64,000 nt of DNA, taken from Pagrus major (taxonomy: Eukaryota; Chordata; Actinopteri; Spariformes; Sparidae). The DNA is taken from positions 26,353,697 through 26,417,696 of the forward strand of contig NC_133230.1 of assembly GCF_040436345.1 (NCBI RefSeq). The letters are read 5' to 3'. Numbering within the stretch: position 1 is the stretch's first letter; the number at the start of each line of letters is the position of its first letter. Both the position numbers and the translations under genes were made by a program. Under the pieces are notes generated by a model. That model saw nothing but the letters and a program-made list of their open reading frames with translations, had not been told where the DNA came from and did no database searches. Positions 33,463-44,503 of this stretch are shown piece after piece.

Positions 33463-35787
33463 CGGCTCAACATCCCTCTAGTTTAACTCATGCAAATGTG
33501 CTGTCTGCATGTTTTCATGTCTCAGCTGTTGGTTTCTGCTTCATGTCAGATTGAAGATCAACTGAACTGATAAATCATCAGATTAAATGATTGACAGACA
33601 CTTTAATGAATGTAGACTCTTGTTATTAACAGCAGCAGAGCAGCTTCTTCTGTGGTTTCACCGATCAGTAGCTACACTGTGTGATTCTGCAGCTTGTATC
33701 AATGTTTGAATTAAAACACTAATTACTTCATTTAGCCGTCGTCCACATTTAAAGTGTCCACAAAATAATACTAGTTGAAGCCTCTGACAGTTTCTATGTG
33801 TCAGCGGGAGGTGAGCGGCTCGTCTCCACCTCCTCCACTGGCTCACTGAGGCAGGACAGTCAGTGTCCGGTCGTCAGTTAGTGGGTCTACACAGTCAGGA
33901 CAGCTGTCGATAAACTGACTCCACTTTCAGGCTCTGGACTCAACATGGTGGACACTTGTAATGGTGGCTGGTTTAAAGTTACAGTGAGTTAGTAGAAATG
34001 AAGATGGAGGCACATTGTTGTGTTTCTACTGTCACTAAACTGAGCACACTTTGTGTTCACGAGTCAAACATTTCAAAAGTCTTCATTACCTTCAGCTGGA
34101 GCTTCACACGGACACAACTGTCAGTCTGCGACACACCGAGCACACAAAGTGAAAGTTTATGTAACACCTGAAGTCACAGCTGGAGAGGAGCCAGGTGTTT
34201 TCATACCTGAGACAGGAAGTGACGTCTGTGATCTGTGTCATATCAAAATAAAAGACGTCCTCATCATCAGGACTTCCTCTGGTACACGTGAAACAATCCT
34301 GTTATTATATTTACACTGAACTGTTTTAAAGAGACTAAAAGTATTTTACTACAGTCTGACACTTGAATTAAAGGAGCAGTCTGTAGAAATGTTCATGAGG
34401 AGAGAAAGATCTTCAAACAAACTGAATAATCAAACTCTCTTTGTTTCCATGACTGAATAAAGTGAATTAACACGCTGACCTTAAAGGAGCTTTACTGCGT
34501 TTATATGTGGCGGACCCTGCCACCTTTCTAGCTTCAAACAGTGTTGTGGGACCTTGTTTTCCTCTGAGAGCAGTTGGTTTATTCACTGATGGAAACACTT
34601 TGTATTATTAGCTCATTATTAGCTCAAGTGTCACTTTGAATTTCTTCTATAAAACTACACAGAGCTGCTTTAAGATGTTCATTAAAACAAATGCAGAATC
34701 AGATCATACAAGACATTTGAAGATGAAAGCAGACTTTTTGTCTCAGATACAAAGAATATAAAACTCTTTGTCACTTTGTTTGTGCAGAAATATTTCATTA
34801 AAGCAGGTAAAGAAAGTGTTCACATCAGTCACACAGGACACATTTAAACACATTAAAGGAGAACAGCAGGAGCAGGTAGTGAATCAGGCCTGACTCCAGA
34901 AAGTGTCCGTCCTTACATCCTCTGATAAACATGTCTGAAGGCCACAGGGACAAACGTCTTCCCGTAGGCCTCCGTGTTTTCCTCCCACGTAGCTGCTCCG
35001 ATTGGACGGCCACATTCCAGCTCCACCTGTTGGGGAACTTACCTGGTGATCATGTGGGTTTGATTGGAGCAGAGCAGAGACGCTGCCCCCTGCAGGCTGC
35101 TCTGAGTCACTGGCTTCACACTGACTTCAGTCTAATACAACAGGTGGAGATCAAAGTACAGTGGTGAGTGTTGTTCTATCAGTTATCATGTGCTGGAGTT
35201 TTATTAGAGTTCACACACAAGAATTCAACCAGCTGCAGCTTCATTAACATTCAGACACATTCAGTAAATGTAAAGAGAGCAGGTCTGTCTCAGTCTGTGC
35301 TCTGGGATTTAGTCCTACACTATGTGGACAAAAGTATGTGGACAGCTCTTCATTCGTCTTTATTTACTTTATATAGTACTTTATGCTCAAACAGCTGCTT
35401 CACAAACACACATATGTACTGTAGTGCTTCATGCAGCATTAATAGGGAGTTTTGGGTTAAATTTGGCTGTCAATAATAATTAATGATCATCAGGGATAAT
35501 TATTAATTATGATAAATAATAAGATCCAATTTTCATTCGATCACCTCGGGGCACCACCCTTGAAGAAGGGAAAAGAGCCAATTCACCAAATCAGTCTCAG
35601 AAAAAGGTACTAAACTGTTAGTTTGTAACTCTGATTAACAATTAATTTAAAACTACAACCAAAATGACCATAACAGCTGTAACGGTCGAAGCATTTTGGA
35701 TCCTTGACAGAGTCGAGGCTGGCAACATTCACTCTTGTACAATATTAAATAGACAGCATGAAGGTTCAAAAGTCTTTTATTTAACAC

Positions 35788-35856
<69 letters not shown>

Positions 35857-37009
35857 CCTGATGCCAGGTTATAGAAGATGGTCAGCTGCATGTAAAGACT
35901 CTGAGTCTGTGTGAAACATCATTCAACTAACGTCAAATTAGCCATGTAGCAAAGCAAACTACCAACAACCTGACCTGAGATCACAATAACACCAACAGTG
36001 AACAAACACAGACTGAACAGGTGTGAGGGCGACAGGTCAAGGAGCAGATGTTCATACGTGGAGTAGAAGATCTTCAAGCTCAAAGGATTGCACATGAGCA
36101 GGTCAGCATCTAAAGCAGAACATTACTGGTGCTTTTTCCTGATAAACACCTACAACTGTTTGTGTTTGTACAGTATATTGATCATGTAACTTGGACACAC
36201 AATAATCAGAATCACAGTTTTTCACCATTTGAATTTGTGTTTTGGTGCATAACAATAAACACAGTCAGTAGAAACATGTAAAGAAAGATAAAGGGCTGCT
36301 ACTTCAAAACAATGTTATATAAACTGGGACATCTGTCCAGTTTTGTCCAGGACTGTCTAAAGTATTGACCATTGAAAGTGTAAATGTTCACAGTAATGCT
36401 GAGGACAGTCGAGCTCTGCTCCATAAAAATATCTCATCATGTTGCTCATCTGTTGCTTTACAGGCAGAATTTTACAATCTATAATTATAATATTTTACAA
36501 AGGAAAGGCTTTGATGCTTCCTCTTTTTGGGATTGGAGAGATTTATTAGGGAGAGATGAGAGTGTGTTGGCAACGATGTAGAACGTTGATATTTACCAAT
36601 AATGTAAAATGATATTTCTAGCTGTTTCAGTATTGAGGTACAGTCAGACTACATTCATCACTTTGCATGGACATACTAACCTAACAAAGCTGTTATTGTG
36701 AATCAGGTGAGGGTTTCCTGTCTCACTCACCTGCACAGCAGCAGAGGGCAGAGAGAGAGAGACGCTGTCACAAGAGACCTGATCACACAACAAATGACTG
36801 TAGAGACATTTTCTACATTTCTACATAATATAACAGAGAGAGAAACCTATTAATATATGTCATAAGGTCATATGGTCCTCTCACAAACCATGGATGCACA
36901 ACATCTTCATCTTCACTGATCTTCACTGAGAGACGAACAAATGTTTCTCAGAGATCAACAAAGTGTTTGTTTTAGTTAAGGTGGTTTTTCTTTTCTTTTC
37001 TTTCACTTG
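33463..37009. other. Inter-unit spacer
   Basis: No gene or coding domain was recognised on either strand. The open frames present are short and without motifs. It contains a pure (GT)n tract at 35791-35855. Confidence 0.5.
35791..35855. repeat. (GT)n microsatellite
   Basis: This is an essentially perfect GT dinucleotide run of about 32 units. Confidence 0.97.
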
Positions 37010-37768
37010 AATTCCTCCAGATGTCCATCGTTCCCATTTCTTCTGAGGACAGCTTTACTCATTCTGACGTGTGTTTTTCATTTCCTTTTAAACTGGTTGT
37101 ATCTAGACAGTGGTTCATGACTATGTTGAAGTCCCCCACAAATTAAAATACCTTCTGGTTCTGTTGCTGTAACATTAAATAAGGATTTGAAGAAGTGCTT
37201 GTTGCTTTCTGGAGGTGCATGTACATTTATCAACGTGACAGGTTCAGTCTCTAGTTTTCCCTTGACTAGTTCACATCTTCCCTCTTTATCCTTCATTTCC
37301 TTTTCACTAACAAATGTAGTTGTATTTGTCAGTATTTGAAATATATACATTTTCATATATGGATGTCACTGATGTATCAATACGTTTATTGATTGATATT
37401 CTATATATTTTGAGTATATATTTCTTTTTGAACAGTCGATTCCCTGTGACTGGTGTAACAGAGTTAAAATGCACTTCATTCATTCTGATTTCCATTTTGT
37501 ATTTGTGAATTGTATTAATCATTAATGACTCTGCTGAGTATGGGTGTTTTGATCTCATTGAGTTACTTTAATTTAACATTATTTTATGAATGTTTCCTGT
37601 GTCATTTCTTGCCACACGTCATCTTTTCTGAACCTCGGCTTCCGTTGTCCTGACTGACCCTCACAGTGCCGCCTTGCATTGCTCGGGGTGAGTTGTTTGG
37701 AAAAATGCTGCTACTGAACCGTTTATGTTGTAAACTTTAATGTATATTGGTGACTGTTAAAACTATGA
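37010..37768 (-). mobile_element. L1-type LINE fragment (endonuclease), copy 2
   Basis: The minus-strand frame 37078-37356 encodes an L1 endonuclease segment (VTLINVHAPPES, FKSLFNV, ILICGG). From 37132 it matches 1-637 almost base for base, including the non-LINE flank to about 37768. The part 37010-37131 corresponds to sequence that would lie just left of the window. Confidence 0.75.
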
Positions 37769-38467
37769 AGTCTCCCAGGTGTTTTGTGCTGTTCTAACTG
37801 TTAGTATAAGTTTTGTAGATGTTCCCATCTAACTTTCTGGGCACCGTTTGTAACGCGGCCCTGTGTCTTGTAAACAAAGTAGCGCTGCAGAGATCTCAGC
37901 ATCCATTTCCTGGTGTAAACGCTGTTATTTTGCCTGTTTAGGAACCGAGGTGCAGAAAAGACCAGAGGGCAGTGAATGTGTCTGACTGTCTCCTGCAGGT
38001 GCTTTACTTTGCTAAATGTTCTGATTTCCGTTGTCTGTGTTGAGTCGCCTTCACCCGCACCGTCTTTTCTCTTGTATATTGTTTCTCGTGGTTTTGAGGA
38101 GATTTGTTTAAGGTCGAATGTTTTCCTGTCAGTTTAAATAGCTCTTTGCTAGTAATGTACACACTGAACTGAGAATTAATTCTCATGATAAATTCATGTG
38201 TTTGTATGTATTTTGAGAAAAAAACAGAATGAACTGACCCCTCAGTGCAGCCTTGCATTGCTGGAGGAACCGAGGTGCAGAAAAGACCAGAGGGCAGTGA
38301 ATGTGTCTTACTGTCTCCTGCAGCAGCAAAAATAAATGTCCGTGAGTCGTCTCCTTCCATGCCCTGTCCACATCCGTTACACCGGCACTACAGGTCTTGT
38401 CACTGCTTGGAATGGTGCCGAAACTGTCAGCTACAATTTTCAGTCTTAAGTGTTTCAAGGTCCTTAA
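37769..38467. repeat. Spacer with a 58-bp direct repeat
   Basis: The sequence GGAACCGAGGTGCAGAAAAG and its continuation to TGAATGTGTCT occurs twice, at about 37942 and 38266. A related CAGTGC.GCCTTGCATTGCT motif occurs at about 37670 and 38247. No gene was recognised. Confidence 0.6.
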
Positions 38468-40135
38468 CAGTGGCGGGCCGTGCATTTCACACCTAGGCCT
38501 TCACTGGTGTCCTACATGAACTAATCCACCTCTTCATGCCATCATTATGACTCCACGGCTATAGAAACCATCAATATTACACAGAAATGCAGTAAAACAG
38601 GGTGTTGCATCACAGACAGGTATCTCATGTAGCAGGAATGTCATTACTAAAGCAAGAAACCCAATTAGGACAATTCAACAAGTCTCTTTTCACTGTAGCC
38701 ACAGCTGCTGTACATCATCTCTAGCAGAAACATCAATATTAACCTAATGAAATGACAAAAATATTAAAACGTTTAAATAAAATGCATTACTCATCAAAAC
38801 TACTGATTATTTGTGCGCAAAATCCATCCTCCTTTCTTTCCTCAAGAAGAGTTGGATGAGTCTGTTGTGCAGGTTATCTGTGCGTCCCTTTCTATCGCCA
38901 TGGAGGCTGATGCTGAAAGTCGAGTCTGTCCAGTCGTATTTCTGCCATAAGTTTTAATTCGCTTCAGGGCGGAGAATGTCCACTCGACAGAAGCAGTGGA
39001 CACAGGGATGGTCACCGCCAAACATGCCAGTGTGTACAGCTGCACCATGCTCTCACCCAGATTTTTGTTCTGAAGGAAATCAAGGAGATCAGTGGGACTC
39101 TTCCCTTCAGAATCAGTCATGGCAGCCTGGAGAAGGCTGTGTGCGGGAATGTTTTCCTGTATGTCTTGAACTGCTGGGGGTCGAGGAGGGACAGAAACAT
39201 CAATTGTTCGTGGTCTTGAAATCTTTTCCGTGTCTGGCAAAAAATGTTGTCCAGAAGTTGCTGTGGAGTTGGTGGTAGTGTGCGCGAGCGTCTCCTTTTG
39301 CCGGGCCCCTCCGTGCGCTTGGAGCGCTTGAGATGCGCACAGTGGCCTCGTAGATCTCATCAAACCGGCCCCTCTCTCGCTCAATGGTGTCACAAAACTC
39401 CTTCACCCTTGCCAGACAGAATCGTACATCCAATGTTTTGCTCTGAAGTATTGCAAAAAGCACATCTGAATACTCAAGAATGCCATTAAATGTGTGAAGC
39501 AAAAAACAAAACTCAAAATCATCCAGACGTGCATTAAATCCATCAGCACAACGCAAAGAGTCCTCGTCATACTCATCATGATGTTCCAGTATGTGGTCAA
39601 ACAGCTCCTTTAGGGCATCTCTCTTCTCAAACACTGTACTGACCCATCTCGATGTGTATTGCCACGGCGTTGGTGCCACACGAGGAAGACGCCGCTTAGG
39701 GGATCTGGAGAAAAATGCAGCCAGGCCATTGAGGCGGGCAAAAAAGATCTTGCATCCTTTCAGCTTTGAGGCCCCTTGAGTCAGTACTGAATTCAGTCCA
39801 TGTGCATGGCAGTGTATGAATAAGGCAATAGGCGCCCTCTCCTTAACTTTAGCCTGCACCCCATTTAGTCCAGATGACGTGACCGCTGGCCATCGTAACA
39901 CTGTGCCACAACTTTATCCAGACATTCATATTCCTCCAAGAAACCGACAATAAGAGCAGCAATGTCATCGGCTCGCTTGCCACTAGTAACTCCTTCAACT
40001 CTGACAAACCGCTGCTTGACACCTGTGTCCGTCACATAACGCAGAACCAGTGCGAGCTGCGCTGCATTACTCGCGTCTGTCGTCTCGTCCACCATAACAG
40101 CACAAAGGGTGCTGTCAGTCAGAACCTGAGCTACT
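38468..40135 (-). pseudogene. Decayed hAT transposase (ZMYM1-like)
   Basis: The left terminus CAGTGGCGGGCCGTGCATTT is a hAT end related to the end of hAT element 1 in the NLR introns. Frames on the minus strand (40095-39865, 39901-39200, 39393-38842) together resemble ZMYM1-like hAT transposases: VDETTDAS and QCYDG in the catalytic core, and the C-terminal dimerisation region with STASVEWTFSALKRIKTY and TRLSASASMAIERD. At least two frameshifts separate them, and the N-terminal BED/TTF region and right terminus were not found, so the copy is truncated. Confidence 0.75.
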
Positions 40136-41125
40136 TCCTGTTCTTTATTTTAGTGAATTATTTTATTCTGTCACATTAAACTGAGAATATCTTGAGGAAT
40201 GTGATGATTGTTCATTTAATTGTAGGAGATTACTAATAAATGTAATTTATTAATCACTGGTGATTGATGAAACACTTGTAAATGGGAACCACCTCCGTTG
40301 TTTTATCTATTTGAATAATCTGAAGGTAATTAATCAAATCCGACTGGACAATGTTCACTTGTATCACTTCTAATCAATTTCAGATCAATTTATTCAATCT
40401 CATAACTGAAGCAGTGACTTCTACAGTTTCCATCGGTTCTCCACATTAAAACAAACCTGCACTGACAACGACAAACGGTTAAATATGTTTAATGACTAAA
40501 TAATTCAGAGTAAATAAATGAAATGACAATTTAAAGGAACAACAACAGGTAACAGAACATGTGGAGACTGTAATGACTAAGGTAATGGGGTTATATGGAA
40601 TATGTGCGGATGGTGAAATCACAGGTTGGGTGAAAGCATTTAAATATTACGAGAGTCATTTTAATACCAACGAAACCCCAACAGAGTTTCTTTTACTAAA
40701 ACTTAACATCCTGTAAATATGAGACATGTCACTTTATGGACCAATCAAAGAGTCCGGTTCAGAGACACATGACACCATCTAAAATGTTTTAACTGAAGAG
40801 CTGAGCAGTCATGTACACGATACCAGTCAATTCAAATGAACACATCCACACATGTAGTAGGCAAAATCTAAATCTTAGATAATGAAGCAAAACCTTAAAG
40901 GAAGAGAGACTAGCACTGGAAAACACTGGAAAACACTGGAAAGCACTGGAAAACACTGGAAAACACTGAGCACACGAGGCAGAAGATACAAATGTGAGCA
41001 ACTAGGAGCAGGTGAGGGAGCACATGTGGCTGAAGGACAAGAAGAAACTCTGAGACTGAAACCACAGGACATGTTGGTCTTCAGGGAGGTCGGGTTGGTG
41101 ACATTGGTCTGTTGAAAGACGTGTT
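40136..41125. other. Spacer before unit B
   Basis: No coding feature was recognised. A 10-bp tandem repeat lies at 40915-40968, about 160 bp from the left border of unit B. Confidence 0.45.
40915..40968. repeat. 10-bp tandem repeat (AAACACTGGA)n
   Basis: About five copies of AAACACTGGA with one variant (AAGCACTGGA). Ser/Phe-rich minus-strand frames here are caused by the repeat. Confidence 0.9.
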
Positions 41126-42182
41126 GATGTTTCATAACATAATAAATGCTAACAAGAGCATTTCATGGCTTCCACAGAAATGTAGTGATGGAGACAGTTT
41201 GTGTTCAAATCAGGAGCTGAATGCTTTTTTCTTTGTGATTTGCCTCTTTACTATGACAGCCATCAGCTGATTCAAGTCTCTCACCAAAGTTCATTCAAAT
41301 GACAGCTGAGGCTTCATTTCATTAATGACTTGACATGAAAATGCAAAACAACATTTACTTTTTTCCATTCAAGCTTTTCTCTTCCCCATTTTGAGTTTCA
41401 TGTTTGATGTTGATGTGATGTCCTTCGTCTTATTTCATCAGCAGTTTTCATTTCATCTTTAGTTTCAGCTTTCACTTCCAGCATTTCCATTTTAAATTTC
41501 CCTTTTCTCATGTCCTCACTTCACATTTTCACATCATCATTTACATTTTAAATTTCCAGTTTTAAAGTTGAGTTCAGGCCTAATTCTTCCTAGTAGGGCA
41601 GTAAAATGATCTTTTTCATTTTCTATTTGAATTATGAGCCAAAATATCTTCCGTCCAGAGGACAGTGTGACTCTGAAACTGCACCATGTTTAGATGGAAA
41701 CCATCAGCGGACTAATGCTTCCTCTTCTTCATGAACCATGTATGTAGCCTGTAGTTGACTCTGTAACACAGCTGAGGTGGATGAGGAAACAAGAGATGAA
41801 CTACGAGCTCAGCAGTCTGTGCATTTCTGCTCCTGGATGTGTGTGATGAACTCTCACTAGGTGTTTGTAAAGACGGCTCGTGTTTCCACTCGTACATGCA
41901 GAAGACTTGTTGCACTTGTGGCTCCGAGCATCATCCACAGCGACTCCAGTGGAGTTTAACCAGACTGTGGAGCTCAGTGTCATCAGAGCAGGTCTGAATG
42001 AATCATCAGTGTCAGTCCTGTACAAAACAGTTCAACATGAGCTCCACCTCAACAACTCCAACAGGAACATCATGTTTTCACATTAATGACTGAGTCACAA
42101 TCATCTAATGAACTGATGACAGTAACCTGAAGGTTCCTGTAACTGTCAACAGTTGAGTCTGTTCAGGAGGAGACTCTCCGTC

Positions 42183-42742
42183 CTACAGACGACACAGAGA
42201 CACTGAGGAAAAAGACCAGAACCCAAACCCAGGACAAAGAGGTTCAGTGAAGGTGGTGTTGAAGGTGTGGAGGTGGATCAGTGTGTCAGAGGAGACTCTG
42301 TAGAAGGACAGAGTGCCAGCAGGACAGTCCATATACACTGCTACTCTACCAGAGAGAGATTGGAGGGCAGAGCGGATGGCAGAGAAGAAGGAGCCGGAGG
42401 TGATGGAAGTTGATCTGTTATTGTGTCTGACAGAGTAACCAACACCATCAGAGCAGTTCAGACTCCACGACTGATCATTGGCTCCAAACTCACAGTCCTC
42501 TCTGTCTCCTCTCCTGCTGATTCCTCTGTAACTCACTGATATAGAAACTCTTCCGAACCACTCGACCTCCCAGTAACAGCGACCAGTCAGACCAGTTCTA
42601 CACAGCAGCTGAGGACAGTCAAACCTCTCTGGATGATCAGGATACGACTGAACCTCCTCCACATACATCATCCTCCTGTTGCTGTGAGACAGTCCGATCT
42701 CTCTGCTGACTGTGTTTGTGTCGACTCTGAGCTCACAGGAAT
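42183..42742 (-). CDS. Gene B exon 10: PRY-SPRY (B30.2) domain
   Basis: Open and 560 nt long, with the same motifs as gene A ([22 protein letters not shown]). It differs in the loops: FGRVSI for SGEVHI, an insertion SAIRSALQSL in the mid-domain loop, and loss of SDPWYD near the end. These are the ligand-facing regions of B30.2 domains in general. Confidence 0.85.
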
Positions 42743-42923
42743 CTGATGGAGAGAAAAAGACACAACACAGCTGCAGTTATTAATCTGTCATCAGTCTGAT
42801 GATGACATCACACATCTGAACCAGTGATGTCACAGTCTGATGATGACATCACAGGTGTGAATGAGTGATGTCATCAGTGTGAAGCTGCTTTGTTTTCATG
42901 AATCAAAGTAAAAACACACTCAC

Positions 42924-42970
42924 ACTTCCTCAGACCTGGTGTCAACCATCGGACTCCAGCAGGCTCCACC
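42924..42970 (-). CDS. Gene B exon 9: linker before B30.2
   Basis: Identical in length (47 nt) and borders to exon 9 of gene A, again directly downstream of the pyrimidine tract on the gene strand. Confidence 0.85.
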
Positions 42971-42976
42971 CTGAAA

Positions 42977-43010
42977 GGAGGAGGAGGAGGAGGAGGAGGA
43001 GGGGGAGGAG

Positions 43011-43042
<32 letters not shown>

Positions 43043-44439
43043 GGAGGGGAAGGAGAAGGAGGGGGACAAGGAGCAAGAGGAGCAAGAGGAGGAGGAGGAG
43101 GAGGAGGGGAAGGAGAAGGAGGGGGACAAGGAGCAAGAGGAGCAAGAGGAGGAGGAAGAGGAGGATGAGGACGAGGACGAGGAGCAAGAGGAAGAGGAGG
43201 AGGAGGAGTGGGACGAGGAGCAAGAGGAGCAGGAGGAGGAAGAGGAGGAGGCAGGAGGAAGAGGAGGACGAGGAGGAGGCAGGAGGAAGAGGAGGAGGAG
43301 GGGGACAAGGAGCAAGAGGAGGAGGAGGAGGAGGAAGAGGAGGATGAGGAGGGGGACGAGGAGCAAGAGCAGGAGGAGGAAGAGAAGGGGGAAGAGGAGG
43401 GGGAAGAGGAGTAGGGGGGAGGAGCAAGAGGAGGAAGAGGAGGAGAAGGAGGAGGAGGTGTAGGAGGAGGAGGAAGAGGAAGAGGAGAAGGAAGAAGAGG
43501 AGGAGGGGGACGAGGAGGAGGAGGAGCAAGAGGAAGAGGAGGAGAAGGAGGAGGAGGAAGAGGAGGGGAGGAGGAGGGGGACGAGGAGCAGGAGGAGGAA
43601 GAGGAGGAGAAGGAAGAGGAGGAGGAGGAGGAGGAGGAGGAGGAGGAGAGGGACGAGGAGCAAGAGAAGCAAGAGGAGCAAGAGCAGGAGGAGGAAGAGG
43701 AGGAGGAGGAGAAGGAGGAGGAGAAGGAGGAGGAGGGGGACAAGGAGCAAGAGGAGGAGGAGGAAGAGGAGGATGAGGAGCAGGAGCAGGAGGAGGAAAA
43801 GGAGGAGGAGGAGGAGGGGAAGGAGAAGGAGGGGGACAAGGAGCAAGAGGAGCAAGAGGAGGAGGAGGAGGACGAGGAGCAAGAGGAAGAGGAGGAGGAG
43901 GAGGGGGACGAGGAGCAAGAGGAGCAGGAGGAGGAAGAGGAGGAGGCAGGAGGAAGAGGAGGACGAGGAGGAGGCAGGAGGAAGAGGAGGAGGAGGGGGA
44001 CAAGGAGCAAGAGGAGCAAGAGGAGGAGGAGGAGGAGGAAGAGGAGGATGAGGAGGAGGAAGAGGAGGAGGCAGGAGGAAGAGGAGGAGGAGGGGGACAA
44101 GGAGCAAGACGAGCAAGAGGAGGAGGAGCAAGAAGAGGAGGAGGATGAGGAGGAGGAGGGGGATGAGGAGCAAGAGGACGAGGAGCAAGGGGAGGAGCAA
44201 GAGGAGCAAGAGCAGGAGGAGGAAGAGTAGGAGGAGGGGGACGAGGAGCAAGAGGAGCAAGAGGAGGAGGAGGAGGAGGGGGACGAGGAGGAAGAGGAGG
44301 AGGAGGAGGAGAAGGAGGAGGAAGAGGAGGAAGACAAGGAGGAGGGGGAGGAGCAAGAGGAGCAAGAGCAGGAGGAGGAAGAGGAGGAGGACGAGGAAGA
44401 GGAGGAGGACGAGGAGGAGAAGGAGGAGGGGGAGGAGCA
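42977..44439. repeat. Polypurine/polypyrimidine minisatellite, unit B (expanded)
   Basis: About 1463 bp, more than twice the array in unit A, and built from the same GAGGAGGAGGGGGACAAGGAGCAAGAG-like modules, some repeated as blocks of 60 bp or more (43043 and 43103; 43880-44010). It runs to the exon 9 acceptor. Confidence 0.95.
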
Positions 44440-44503
44440 TGGACACACACAAACACACACAGACACACACACAGAGACACACACAGACACACACACACAC
44501 ACA
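44440..44503. repeat. (CA)n microsatellite, unit B
   Basis: CACACA/GACACA repeat directly adjoining the polypurine array, as in unit A. Confidence 0.9.
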
